Source: Amblyornis subalaris (taxonomy: Eukaryota; Chordata; Aves; Passeriformes; Ptilonorhynchidae). From it: a stretch of 64,000 bases of DNA. Position numbers and translations under genes: made by a program. The notes below the pieces were generated by a model. It did not search any database. It was not told the DNA's origin and saw only the letters and a list, made by a program, of their open reading frames with translations. This document shows positions 30,201 to 45,200 of the stretch, in pieces. Each line of letters begins with the position of its first letter. Position 1 is the first letter of the stretch. The stretch is taken from the NCBI GenBank assembly GCA_018881555.1, contig JACAXG010000002.1:17664077-17728076 (forward strand). The letters run 5' to 3'.

Positions 30201-33200
30201 TGCATCTACTTTTAGTAAAGGAGCAAGTCCTGCCAAATACAAAAATCCCTTGTTTGCCTGCCTCTGGCCTCAAGACTGCCTCAGCTGGGTAGAGAGGAAT
30301 GCTGCTTGCTCTTCCTCTGTGCTGGGCACAGAAAGGTGGGATGTACCACATCGAACTTGGTTGGACATGTCTAAGACCAGATGTGCTTCAGCTCATCCCA
30401 GAAAATACCTCTATAAGGGACTGCATCCATTCTTTGTCTGTACAGAACTAGAAAACTAGAGTACATAGCTTGGCTACAGATTTCACTAAATCAGAAAGCC
30501 TCTCACACTTCAATGTGGAACAAGGTTACAGAATAGAGGAGGGAGAGAGAAAATTTCAAGGACTTCTCTCACCCTTCAGATGTCTCAAACAATAATGAGA
30601 GGTCTAGAAACAAACTAGAGAATTCTAATTCCACTATAGTCTGAGGGAGGGTTTTCAGAAGAGCAGGAGACTTCACGCTCACAGTACAAACTGCTACCCT
30701 GCCGAAGAATCATTTCATTTTGCCCTTTGGGAATCTGAAGTCCCTCAGGTTTGTGAAAGCAATCACTAAGCCATCCGCACAAGGATCTTCGTGCCTTTTC
30801 ATTCTCAGTTTTGGCTGAGTTTTCTTTTGAAGTCACAGCTTCAGGTCCATTCAAGGGCGCTGACACACTGCCTAACTTCAAATCCTATGGCAACACTGAG
30901 TAGCTTACGGATGTGAAAAATAATTTAGCATCAAGAAAGGTCCTAGGAAAGCTATTAAAATTTACAGTACCATTTTGCTGATACTGTGACAGCATTTCTG
31001 AAGAAAGATTTTATCCATATTTTGCAGCAACAGGGACAGAGACCTCTTACTTGCCAAGCTAAGGAAGCACAAGAAGCTAGGAGCTGAAAGAAATCTGTTA
31101 TGCTACAAAACACAGTGGTTAAAGAAGCTGATCCACCACCTCAGTCCATCAGAAATGCCTTTGTCAGACTGTGATTTAGTTGGCAGAGCTGGCTTTTTGA
31201 AGGAAGAGGGAAGATTTCTTTTTTATTTCTTTGAAACACCAGTTCAAGGGCTGGGGTTGGGTATTTTCCCCCTTTAAAAATTAATGTCCCATGTTGGATG
31301 GATATAATTCAGAAGAATAGTTTCCAGCACAGATGACAGAGTTCCCTCATGTCATCCTGTAACTTCACAATTAAGTTACATATTCCATTTATTACTTCCA
31401 AGCTGGCTGTAACTCTTTACACACAGATATGTTGTACAACTTAACCCCACAAACTACAGGGCATGAACAAGCAGAGATCTATATAGGCCTGCCCTAACAA
31501 ATGGTAGGTTTCCATTTTGCTTGTAATGACTATCAGCTAGAAATATGCAGAATTTTTGCTTAATAGGCCACTTAAACAATAGTCACAAAGATGTCTTACA
31601 CGCAACTCACCCAACTGCAAAGAGGGAAAAAATCATTAACTTTCATCCTTAAATGGGTTTAGTTTGGATAACCTACAGTAAAATTTTAACACACCATCAT
31701 TAGGATTATTTTCATGTAGCTACTTGCCCAGGTACAATATCCTCATGTACATCCTTTCAAAGTGTGTTTACTGCATTATGGCTAGTTGTTAATTTTTCAA
31801 TATACATCCCTAGTATTTGAGCATAAATACCAAGAAATGTTTAAAATTGTCAAGTTTCTGATAAGTAGTATCGTGTTTTTCGCTTATACCTCCATTAATA
31901 TTGGCAAGTCTCTCTAAATACTTACTGAAGCTGACTAATTAAAAAATCCTTCTCTTTTTACCATAGTAAGAAGTTTGAGAACCGTGAAAGCAAACTCTTT
32001 CCTGCCTTTCTCCACCACCACTCCCCCAGAGCCAGTTTCACAAGCAAAGAATTGATCAGATGCATTGCTTCATATCATGGGAGAAAGTTATTATTATATA
32101 AAGCCCTGAGTGCTTCTTGACTGATCAGATATTACACAACTCAATGTATAGAGATTACAGGACTTCCATCATTCATAATTGTTACCTTGTGGTCCATCTG
32201 GATTACCAAATTCTTCCCAGTTTTTTCGTGATTCTTCATCAGTTAAACTAGTAACAAGAAGAGATAGTAAGTCAGTACAGGAAACATTTGTCTAAATCAT
32301 TAACACACAGAAACTTTAAAATGTGGCAGTCATACTACCCTTTAGAGATGGCTTGGAGAGCTGAACAGCTTCTGCTATTTTTTTAGTATGGAATCTAATA
32401 TGAAACAATACTGCTGTATTTCTCCATGATGCACAGGCAAATTCTTTAAGCAGTCTGACAGGAAAAGAAACCAGACACAGAAGATGTATGTGCAGGAGAC
32501 GAAACAATCACATCTCCCTTTCACGACAGTGACTGCACACCCATCAGCACACAGGACCTTTTGATGCCAGGCAACAGTACAGTAAATTCTGAAAGACAAC
32601 AGAGGCTGAAAATGTTACCTTTTTTTTTAGAAGGAAGATAAATATGGAAGATGAGTTGATAGACCAAAAGTAGTCCATATGGGCCTTTATCTTATTCTAG
32701 ACCTTTAGCCTTTGTCAGCATGTGTTTGGTTGTTGGGGTTTTTTTTTCCTGGAATCCCTAGTTTCATAATTTATTTCTCTCTTCTTAAATAACACACCAC
32801 CTCCTAAATCTTACAGCTTCTGTGCCTGTTCAGTAACGACAGTTTCTTGGCAATTGTATGCCACCTCAACAGAATCCCTGTTACTAGAAGGAAGAATACT
32901 GCTTTAGAAAACAGAATACCAGGCATTTTCTGTATGGANGACTTTGTCTCTCGTAAGAAACCCAGTGAACAAGTCAGGCATCTCCTGATCCTTTCTAAGT
33001 CTCCCATTTGTTGACAAGTGACTCACTGAATAGGTAGCTTTTATATTCTTTCAAGACAGCATGGCTAAGGAACTTCACCATCATTTTCCTCACAATATGC
33101 CTCTGCCACAGCCCTTGCAGTAGTGTTTGAAGTATCAAACTGTAGCACCAAGCATTCAAGTGCTAGCTTACAAAGCAAAGTATTTAAATGTTTCAGGAGT

Positions 33201-36200
33201 TCAAAAAGCAGAATTTCCTATTGAAGAGAATTTCATACTGATACAGAGGTGTTTAAGCAGAAAGTATGACTTCCAAACCGCTCAAGCGAGCATGGTGTGG
33301 GTTCTCTTTCTCACCTTGCCCTGAACAGGACACTCAGTCAGTAAAGTTAACCATACACACAACTGACTTCAAAGCAGAAATCACCNACTTCTTAGGTTCT
33401 CTCATGATGTGACCGACCCAATAAACCCCTGCAACTGGAGAAGTCTCAGAGGCAATGGGCAAGGGTGACATGCAGTGAAGCTCCGAGCAACCACAGTGAC
33501 TCAGCACAGCTGCTGCAAAGAAAGAAGCTGACTCTATCTCAGCGCAAAGGGGACATGAAGGTGGCCTTTGTTTTACATAAAACACCTATCAGCAGCTGAG
33601 CAGATCAACTGGCGGTGTAAATGTTTCTCTTTGAGTGCATTAAAAAAGTACAAATGTCTCCTCAAGTCTGAGATACCAGCANGGGGGAAGTAAATACCAG
33701 GCTCAGCCTAACAGAGTATAAAATCTAGACAACTAGAATTTTGAAGAGAACAATGGGCTCCAGCTGGCTTCAACCCACACATGCCTTCCCATCCACTGGG
33801 GACACCCAGCATCGTGACAGTATTAGAGAGACCAGTAATGGGAATCACATTGGTATTATGATTGAAATAATTGAAATTCCTGTATTTTGATTTCCTTTAT
33901 ACTGAATTCTAATATTAGACATGTCTCAGATACTAAAAAAAAATGCTTTAAGAGAGAAGACCAAAAACTACTCTAGAGGAAAAGCAGATTCAAGGATTCA
34001 GCTTTTAAAAACTACAAGGGTAATATGAAATAGTCACCAAGTAAAAAGTAAGGACTGCATGGCAATCACAAATGAAAAGGGACATGGGCAAGCTGAGAGA
34101 AAACAGTCAGAACCAGAATGAAACACCTTTTTCACTAGACAGAACAGAGTTAAAATACTGTCTTTTACTCTTTGGCTTTATCACCAGGTGACATGAACAG
34201 TATATTTATTTTCTAAGCATCACTTCAAAACTGCTGTGACAGAATTGGTTGGTTAAAAACCACAACATCGATTTTGTTCCTTGTCATCCTTAAGATTTAA
34301 TATATGTTATACTGGAAACACTTTTCCTAGCTGACATGACAGTTAAAACAAAGATCTAACGCTTTACAGTATTCTGATGGGTGCAAAACAAATTATCCTT
34401 CCTAACCTGTACAAAGCAAATACACACTGAATGAAGACACGTTTTGACTTTTGTTACACATCTGAACGCACTTTCTCCTGCCTGCTTAGACCATCCTTGC
34501 TCTTACTGCAAAGGCTGCCCTCCCCATAATATTACGTTTCCCATTTTTTATAGGCAAAAAAGAAACTTACGCTGCATAGGCCTTGGCAATCCTCATGAAC
34601 ATAACCTCATCTCCTCCTTTATCTGGATGGTATTTTAGTGATAGTGCGCGGTACTGTTTCTTTATTTCCGATATACTTGCTCCCTTCAAAAGGAAAGGTT
34701 TGCATTTATTAATAAACACCTTAAATAAAATTCATTCTTATATATATAATCCTCACACACGCTGCGCAATATTTTTCTGAACCATTCACTGAAGAATTAC
34801 ATTCTAACACAGGATCATGAAACTACACATATATTTCATGAAAACATTAATTTTTCTAATAACATTCTTATAATCATTATGTTTTTAAATGAAGATACAA
34901 GTCACAGACCAACTAAAAGACATTCAGATGACTGGATATTGTTTTTTTCCTGGATTATTTTGCTTATCCATCCATAGGAAAAAAAAAAAGGGAAGGACTT
35001 CTTATCTGTTTGACAAATCTTAAACATAGTCACAAATACAGGGAATTTTCACTTGCAACATTCTTCTATTTAAGCAAGAGTTCATAGATCAAGTATGATG
35101 GTCCACTTGCAGCTTGTATGCAGAAATAAATCCATCAGTCACCAAGAATAGTAGATGTCCCTGCCACTTATGAATGTCTTTGACTAGGATCATCCTACCC
35201 ATAAATTAATTCAAACTTCTTGAACAAACGGAATATATTACCTATACCTGAGAAAAATTGATTTTTATACTACCCCAGCACGTTGTTAAATGCCACCAAC
35301 ACAATCCCCTGAGCATTAACTTTCAGCTTGGACTGTGAACTTCACTGCTCAAGAAAACTCACAAAACTTTATAGTCAGTTTAGTTAAAGTTTTTTCTAGT
35401 ATGTTATCTGCTAAGTTTCACAGAACAATTGCCACAAGACTTTTCAATATTTTGTGGCAGAAAAGCCTAGCACGCTGACCTTAACTGCATAATAAACACA
35501 CAAGAAGTTATTTACAGATGGTGGTACTGTTTCAATAAATTTAAACCAGAAATTAAACTACTCTGATCCTTCACTTGCTGTTACTTTCTCTCACTTTATA
35601 CAGCCCATCATATTCCAACACTATTTTACAACAGCATGCCTGCCTCATTTAATGCACAGGATGAATTTACTCCATAATAAATTAGACTTCAACTAAAACC
35701 AGGTGTTTCAAGACTAGATGAAGAATGCCAGATAAGTAGAAGAAGCTAGAAAGTAGGGGAAAAAGAAAAAAGGAAAAAAAACCCAACCAAACAAGTTGGT
35801 TGAGATTGTTTTCATGGCTCACGGGAATGCTGCCTGTAAAAAAAAAACAAAACTAATTTTTTCTCTCTGACATAGAGGGTGCATATGATCCCTGGTAAGT
35901 TGATGACAAGTTTTCTATCTACATTAACTGCCTACTGCTCATTTTCCAAAGCTAGGCTATGGAGGTTAGGCCTGACTTACAGAAATGCTTAGTAGCCTAG
36001 GACAGCTGGTGTCAGTCTGCTTGGAACACAGAGCATGCCTATATTAAATACTTGCAAAGAAAGAATAATTAATGCTCCAATTGTCTTACTTAAAGAATCA
36101 AAATTATAATCACTTTTGAGCTTCATCTTTATGCCTTGGATCCCATCTCTAAAACTGTAGCACAGATACTTATTAAATAAATCAGTAATATCTGAGTGCC

Positions 36201-39200
36201 TTATGTATTAGTGAATTTAAGTGATGCGCTTCAAAAAGAGCTGTTCTGTGTTCAAAACCAAGTGCTGATATTATATATAAAATCAGGTGTATGTACATTA
36301 TCTGGACTTTGTTGGTGTTGTGGTTCTTCTCGGGAGAAAGTCTCTTACTATAAACTGATATGCTAACATAAAATAAAAAAATAATCTTGACCAGAGTGTG
36401 AATGCAAAGAAGAAGTGAATTACTGTGCATCAAAACTTTAAACAGTTGTAGATGCAAGGACTTTAATTTTTTTAAGTTGGTGGGGGGTTATTGGGTTTGG
36501 TTTTTTAACAGTAACAGTTCCATTATCTAACAACATTTCAGCATCTGTATCACTTCATCAGCAGGCTTGGCAACAACTCTCAAGGTTCCACTTGAATGGT
36601 AACAGAAGAAAGCTGTTAATTTTCACATAGTACAAACNAAACATTTTTCAAGATTTAACAGACACTGCTTGATAGCAAGAAATACATAAAAGAAACACAC
36701 TCTGAGACGTTGAACTCTTATTTTGAGCCCTACTTCAGCTATCTATCTTCACACCCATCCCTTCTTCCCCCTTGTAACATCTCTGGCTTTAATTCAGCTT
36801 CTCCTTATGACAACATGCTCCATCTCTCAGTTCTTGAGGCATTCCAGAATGGGTTCCTTTGCCTGGTTAAGTTGCATGTGTTAAGTGTCTTGAGCATGTG
36901 TACAAGTTTTCATCAATAAATATAAAGTTATAATTCATTACATACATATATATATACATTTTCTTCCCCTCTGGGTTGCTACTTCTAGGAATTTCCCAAC
37001 GATGACGAAGGAAAATCCTCTGTCAACATAATCTCTAGCATGATTTGTTTAATCAAAGTTAACCCAGATATATGAACATTTAAACTGCATGGATCCAACA
37101 GATATCATTCAATAGTAAAAATTCGTGTTGCTCCTTCCTGTACATCAGTACAGAGAGAACTCAAGTCAGCANTCAGTGAGTCAGAGAGGAAATGAGCAGG
37201 GGTTGAATTGAAGTAACTTGGCTCTAGACATGACAGGCAGGTGTTCTACCTGTCTAGCTAGAAATAGACTACAGACTACTTACCTGCTACAATGGCTTTC
37301 TTAGCAGAAGGTGCTGCTTTTCTAGGCTGACAAGTCACGTCACTTAACGGCAAGAGATGCATTTGCTAACATTCACATAAATATGAAGCTCTCTCACACT
37401 AACAATACACATCAAGTTTAATCAAAACAGGTACATTCAAAGCTCATTCATATTCTTGTGCTGAGCTATATCCACAGTGTACTTCCTTAGACTTGAGAGC
37501 GAAACATACCTCAAACCAGAACTGAAAAGATGACTCTACTTTTATTCAAAAGAAGAGCCTTGGATCAGGAAATAATTAACATTAAGAGAGAATTGGCTTG
37601 AGGTATTGTGGTTAAGATGAAGAGTTTGACAAGACTAAGGAATAGTTTAAAAGAAGTTCAGATCGTCTATCCNTGCGATATGTAATTTTTTGCATCCATT
37701 TTGAATCAGTCCTTCAACATAAACAAAGCACTGCATCTGTTTTCTATATAAGCACTATAGCTTTTTTCCGGTTTAATATTCNTATTGGCTGGTATCACTG
37801 TTTAGAATTTGTTGTTCATATTCACAGATACAACTGACATTCAAGCTAGCCTGCGCTAGGTCAAAACGTGTTTCACCAACACCCTTCAGTGAAACCTTTA
37901 ATTTACAAGGGAAACATTGCTGTACAATTGTAAATCAAATGAATTAATATTCTTGTTTATACAGGTTCTTCAGCATCCCTAAAAATGGCTATAGAGAAGA
38001 TTTACACAGGGCATACAAAGCAGATTTTGTTTTGTTTTGTTTTCCTGCACCAAGAGAGGAAAACATCACCAGAAGAGGATTCAAAATAGATTTAAAAAAC
38101 CCAATTCACTACCTTACTAGAATTTTGAAGGAGCTTGATACTAAAGTTATAAATTAGTACAGATATAGGCAAAAAACACATCATGACTGAGTTTATAATA
38201 GGCAGCAGCAACTTTCACATGCCAAGAAAGAACAAAAACACTAGATACGTTCACTGAAGTTAACTTCCTTTATTTGAAAAAATGAGCCTCAAATTAGACA
38301 TCTAGACACAGAATATACAGTTACAGTAGTACAGATTAGTGAAAGATGCTATTACTTACAGGATCCAAATGTAACACTTCATACGGGTTGTATTCTTGAT
38401 ACTCTCTGTCTGTTTTGGAAACTTTGTATGCAAGAAACAAAAACAATGCCCAGCCAGCAAGGAGGACTATTTTCCTGTTGGGAAGAAAGAATTTTTTAAA
38501 TACACAAAGCCACTAGCTCTAGCACCATTCTACAAATAACATTAGAAGCCATCTAAGTCTTCAAGGAACAATATTAAAATAGCAACAAACATTAAAGCAG
38601 GTATTAGTATTTTAGTTATAATACCACCTTTGACACAGATGACAGCTGCTCTGAATTCTAATTAATTTCTTTTCTCCTAGTATTTAACAAACACAAGCCA
38701 GTACCACAAAGTCTCTTTCCATTCTTTTTGTCCTCAGAAGGTATACAATAGTATTTCCTAATTTTAGAGGAAGATTTTAACTTGATCCTAGATAATGTCA
38801 GTGTTAAAAAAAAAAACAACAAAACCACAAAAAGCTGACACAGGTGCAAAACTGAAGCAAAATATTTTGAGGGTGAAAGTACTAAAGAACTGATTAATGT
38901 AAAGTCTTCAAACATGCAAAATTATTATTCTTGTATATTTGAATATATATGTTCACATACTAAATATTTAAATCAAAATACATCACTAGCACTCCTAATT
39001 TCAGTGACGGAGAACTATTTTTTTGAACAAATAAATGCATTGTTTACTTAGGTTTTTCACTACTGAGATTCACTGTCCTCATTTATCAGACATTTTATAC
39101 AGGACAAACAGCATCCATCTTGATTTCAAGCCCTGCTAGATAATAATGATTACCTATTAATTATTCAAATACAGCAGACTGCAAATGTCTCTTCAGGGAT

Positions 39201-42200
39201 GCAAAAGCCATTACTTTGTAACTCATTCCAGTTTTGATTAGAAAACAATATATTTTTATTTTTAAAAAGTAAGACTTGCTTTAATGGAAAGTCATGCAAT
39301 GAAACATACGTACTTTACTGTCGGAATTATGTTCTGTTGCGGTTTCAACAGTCGCAAGCGGTACCACAAGCATCTTCCATATACATTCCTTATATTCTTT
39401 AATCGAATTTGTTCTATAAAAATAGAGCGAGATTGCAATTAACCAAGCTGACAAAACACAGAACAACGTACATGCCCACCTCACCCCGAGAAGGCAGTAC
39501 AAGGTCAGTTGGAGGACTAAGAAAAGGTCCAGCATTACCAGAGGAAAGAATGCTTTTTATCCATTTAAGTGACACTGCACATGCGTAAACATAAGAAGCT
39601 GGTCAGATTACTCTCTGCTACCTAAAAGGAATTCGTTCTATTTTCCATATGCCACATAGCAACCACCACATGTGAACCCAGCCTTTGCCTGTCTAGCGTG
39701 CACCTGTAAACTTTGCTTCTGCCACTTTATACTCAACTCCAACAAGTTTCACATTTCAGTATGTCAGCTGCTGTGTGCAGGAAAAGCAAACACAGAATCT
39801 AACCCACAGGAAAAATGGTGTTTGTATACAAATAAAGAGTACAGCAAGAGCAACAGCTCCTTCCTCAATTCAAAATTTGATGCATTTTCCTCCTCTCTGT
39901 GACATCTGCTTTTATAAGTTGCCTTTATTTAGGTTTTTCCGTTGAAGGGGGAAAGGAAGGAAGACTAAGATAACAGCTACTTGTAAGCCATGCAGCTCAG
40001 TAATACGTGCCCTTGGCAAGGGAGTATTCGCATTAAAGACAAAGTACTCAACAAGATTTCCTCCCATGGCCCTTTTAAGACAGGATGGGACTGGAAGGAA
40101 ATTGTATTTATACTGTCAAACTCACCATGATGAGGCATGGAAGCTCTGTTAAGAGAGTTTTAATTATATTTCAGAGCTAATCAAGACCAGCTTAGCCTTG
40201 GTTAAGGAATTATTTTATACTATGAAAAGTCAGTGGAAAGCAAATGGCTTGTACAGAATTTCTCTAAGTACTGAAATAATATTTTATAATTAAACTCTTT
40301 TAGTTTAAGTAACTTGTCTATCCATAAACTATGCAATCTGACCTGTAACACTCGTGAAGTGAGGATGTCACTGTAATTACCTTAATTGCAAAAGAATAAG
40401 ATCACTTTGCCCTTTTTAGACTAAAGGAAAATTAAAATTAAAAAAAAAAATTCAACCTGTCTCAAAACATTTAGATATTGCCAGTGAACAAAATTTAAAA
40501 GACAATCATGAATTATCTAAATACAGGAATTTATTAACAACTTTGATCCAAAGCACATGTCAATCACACCCTACTAAGTCTTAAATCTCAACTTGGCACT
40601 TTTGACCAGGTGACCAGGCCCTCATGGAATCACAGGACGGCTTGGATTGGAAGAGACTTATCACCTAGTTCCAACTACCCTGCCATGAGCAGGGATGCCA
40701 CCCACTAGACCAAGTTGCTCAGAGCCCCATCCGGCCTGGCCTTGAACTCAACTAAAATAGCAGTTATGATACATGGAAACATTTTTATTTGGCTAATTTC
40801 TAAAAGGTAATTATGCAAGACAGTGACAAACTCTGTTTAGTTACTCTGAAGGTATTGGAAAGTGGGATACAATGTTCATCTACTCGAATTTCTAAGGAAG
40901 CACACAATTCAGATGAAACATGTAGAATTCAATTTGCAGTCAGCAAACGATTTGANGTCGGAGAAACATGACCACTGTGCACCACATCAACCATGAGATC
41001 AGATTTTAGGCAGATCAACCTTAAATGTGAGCACTGGATGTTATTTCAAAGTCTGGCTAATTTGGCAGAAATAGAGTAGGAACAAGGTTGACACGTGGCC
41101 ACCCACAAACTCATAAAGCAGATGACTATTAAAGCTTGCGGACTACACTAGGTACCGGAACCAGGAAAAAAAATGTATCAGCTTATTCTGAATGACCTAA
41201 TTCTATACAGTATAGCTCCCCCAAAACTCAATATGACATTAAACAGTTTGATGCAATTCCTGAGAAGATTATANCAGTAGTCCCATCACCCCCAAAGGCA
41301 GAGAGATGGAGATAACAAAGGATAATTCAATCCCTTGGATCTGATTCAACTCTTGTCGTGCCTCAAAATAAGTTTCCGAACTTCTCTTGCTATTTTGTGC
41401 AACAGATAAACCATGTAAGTATTTTGCAGCTCTCCTGATCCGCAAAGATTCTTCACATACCTAAACCACAAAACTTTGTAAACAAAAAGGATATGACTAA
41501 AATTTGGTTAAGCAATTCCCCACTTAGTTTTACTTACGTAAGGCTTTAGAAAGCAATGAGAAGNAAAAATTCAGCAATGAAAAAACACTGACAATGCAAC
41601 ACTCACTCTCTACTGGTAGAATGTAAATTAATTTGGCATTTTTTCTTTGCCTTTTTTTTTTTTTAAGACAACAATTGTGGGAGATCTCTCTTGGCTAAAA
41701 CTGGATCCACCACAATTAGAAGATAATTGTTACTTAAATTTAAAGTACAATTTTTAAAGCAAAACAAAAGACACAGAACTAAACAAAGATTTGGCATTTC
41801 AAAACAAAACAAAACAAAACAAACTTGATGCCATTAAAGACCACACTGACAAGTTATGAGGACTAAAAAGTTCTGCAGCAGAAACAGGGCGGAAAGTGTT
41901 GTGAAGGTTTTAAATGGTCACTGGACAACTATGAGCCATACTGTGATGCTTTTATGAAAAAGTTACTGATTATACTTGAACAAATCAGGCATCAGAAGAC
42001 TCACAGAAGACACATGTGCTTATGTGAAGCTTAAATCACTCATTTCAAATACTGTTGATCAGTATGCAGTTGTTTGGTGCTGAAGCAGGATGAAACCAAG
42101 TTTTGTCAGTTCAACCACATTGACCCAAATCAGCACCTGAGCCTTTTAGTGGTTTTGCTATGATGTTTTAACAAGCTGCTGTGCCTTGGCTTCAAAAACC

Positions 42201-45200
42201 TGTGCCACAATGCCCCACTTCTCAAACCTGTCAACTGTCCAGCCCTCCAAGGACCAAATGACCCTCTCCTTTCCCCACTCTGCATCCTCCCTGCAAGAAT
42301 TGCCAGCACCTTTTACCTTACCATGCCAAAAACCTTCCAAAAGTGCCTTAGAGGAAGGCACCTTGGAGAAATGAAACAGTTGAGCATGATAAACTGAAGA
42401 GTTGGCATAAAGTCAAATAAAAATTGACAACTAAATGTGGTTTACAATAATCACTGAATTGAGGTTTTGGAACGGCTTTCCAGTAACAGCTGCAGAAGAC
42501 ACCTTTTGCAAGCAGTTTGACAATAGCATCAAAACAAAAACAAAAAAAAACCAACCTGAGGCGTGTGGTGTGAGCAAAAATTAAGCCCTTTGAATACTTG
42601 GCAAAAGGAGTTCTGGAACAGTTATGCTGCACCTCTTCAGCCAAATACCAAATGAAGGCATGATGCTAAGTAGCCACTGCATTTTTTACACATGCATTTG
42701 AACAACTCCAGATCAAATCGAATTACAGTTGATTAAACAATATCAAAGCAAAAGCAGCTTATTAATCTCTTTCTGATCTTGGCAATGGTCTCATTTGACT
42801 AACAATCCCAAAAGGAAACAGGGCACTAAAAAGATGAATGATTGTTTACAGTTATCTGTTCGGAACATACAGAAAGACTCAAATCCTACCCAACCTGAGG
42901 CTGAGGTCCAGACNACTCAAATTATTTGGAGCTATCCTACGGCACTTCCTCTGTCATATGTCATCATTAACACATATTAATTTGTGGAATTCAAAAACAG
43001 GCAGCCACCTGGGAAAAAGAAGGAGCAATACAGACAGCATAACTGAAAAAGCAGAAAGCCACTGGCAAAATACCATACTAAGAAAGCTGTATTCCTACTG
43101 TATCTGGGAAAAACAGACTTCCTGTTTATTTACAAGGTATGCAATTGCACCAGAGAAAATACTTCTCTTGTTAGGAAGACAATGGTTGCAGGAAAAAGGG
43201 GGGGAAAAAAAGAGAGGGGAAAAAAAGAAGAGCAAAATTTTTTAAAAAGGAAATCAAGAAAATTTTTGGAAAAATACAGTTAAAAAAAGAGACAAATTAA
43301 AGAAAATAAAGAAGGGGGAAAAAAGGCTCACAAATACCAGAATACCAGATAATTCCTGTGCTTAACAAATGCAGCAACTTATTGCTAATGAGCAAATTGT
43401 GGATAAATAAGATCTTTTCTGCTTTGCCTTTGTCTCCCAACGAGCTTCCTTTTTACACAAGTGGATTTACCACGCCACAGAACTGGCACACTGTTCCTGC
43501 AATATCCTGCAGACCCTGATCACACGGGAGTAAATACGCTACATACTGCTCAAGGTGAAACTTTGCAGTGAAATATGAATTGTACCTTCTTTGGATTTTA
43601 GCTCTGGAATCCTTATTCTGGNAGGGAAAGAGGTTCAGAGTTTTAAAAGCAGACAAGAGTTCTCTTGTTTCTTCTCAGCCCAGATCATGGCTCCCCATTA
43701 GAGTGTAAGAGCACTTCAGACAACATCCTTTGATATGGGATTACAGGGAGACAAGTGTGTATGGGGTGGGGGGAAATGCTTTTCCTCTAGTCAAAATGAC
43801 TTCTCATTCCATGAGCAAAACCCTTCACAATGGTGAATCTCTCCTACGGTTTTTAAAACAGGTATTAAACAGCCCTGGAAAGCAAAGGCAAAATGCACCT
43901 GTGGGCTTTTGAGTTAATCTCACTAACAATAAACCTTGCATCAAGGTATTGTTAAAGCACCCCTCTCAGATGAGGATGCCAGTTCATTTCTGCAAATAAT
44001 CTGGGGAAGCATCTCATGCTTGCTTTATTTCCCTCCACGTTGTTCTGGATGCATCCAAAGTTTCTGAGATTCACAAGCAGATTTTCACCAATACAATTCT
44101 TACTCACAAGGGTTCTCACAAGTGCCTATTATAATAACTTAACAAATGTATGTGAATATCCAGCCAAAACCACATCTTAATATACTTTTCAAGTTTGAGA
44201 AATACAACTAGTACTGATACAAAAGAAAACCTGAGTACCATCTCCTTCATGACAGTGACAGAAGCCTTACAGATTCTTTTACATCCTTCTGAGAAAAGAA
44301 AAAAGATTACACATTTATTGGAGACAGGCAATTCTAGATGAGAGAGAATGGAAAGAGGTACAGCAGAAATTTCACAGAGAAGTTTTAATCTCCAGAATCT
44401 TGTTTCAGCTTCAATAAACAAAGGTCGCTTTTAGGAAAAAAATACCACAAATAAGACTACTGGCATCAGTACTTATATCTAAAGCATGTAAAAGTTTTAA
44501 AATATCATAGTCAATTTTTAGGACAGCCAAAAGCAAACAAAAGGCTAATATCCAGAATACATGGAAGCCACCAGTTTTCCATCATTCTACCTCAAACAGC
44601 AGGAAAGAACAGAAATATGTCCTAGCCTCTTGTGTTCTTTCTACCTTCAGGCTACTAAGACAAGCAAAGGCACAAAGTCTAAAATACAGCTCCGGTGGAC
44701 TCTGTCACAAAAAGAAATAGGAGGAAGTGCACATGAAACATTCTGCGCACCAGTTGCAGACAATTCATTCGAAGGAGAATGGCTCCCAAAGAAAATTACT
44801 ACTTTCAGCAAAGAACACAGAGTGACATAGTTCTGCAGCCCTAGGAAATGCCAAGATCCCTTTAAAAACAGACTTTCACAAAACTCATTTGTAGTGTGTC
44901 ATCCTCTCTCCACACCTGAATGGAAAACTTGTACCTGTGGAAAGCATCAAGAGATGCAAGTAATACACACAGCATGCAAGTCTTGAGTAAAGGTTACAGC
45001 CCAGGGGTACAGCAGCTCTAAGCATTAAATCTGTTCTGTTAAAACTGAGTGCAACAGGCTCAGTTGAAACACTCTTGAGAGTTTCTGGGTTTGCCGGCTT
45101 TTATACGGGATTCGATCATTTAAACCCTCTACACCATACACTAAGTATGTTCCTATTTACTTTCAACAGCTATGTGTGTCTATATATATACACACACACA

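Noticed and set aside
30615..30881. An 88-codon minus-strand frame in intron 5
   Set aside because: Composition is plausible, but there is no recognised homology, no in-phase splice junctions with SEC63, and ORFs of this length are expected by chance in a window this size.
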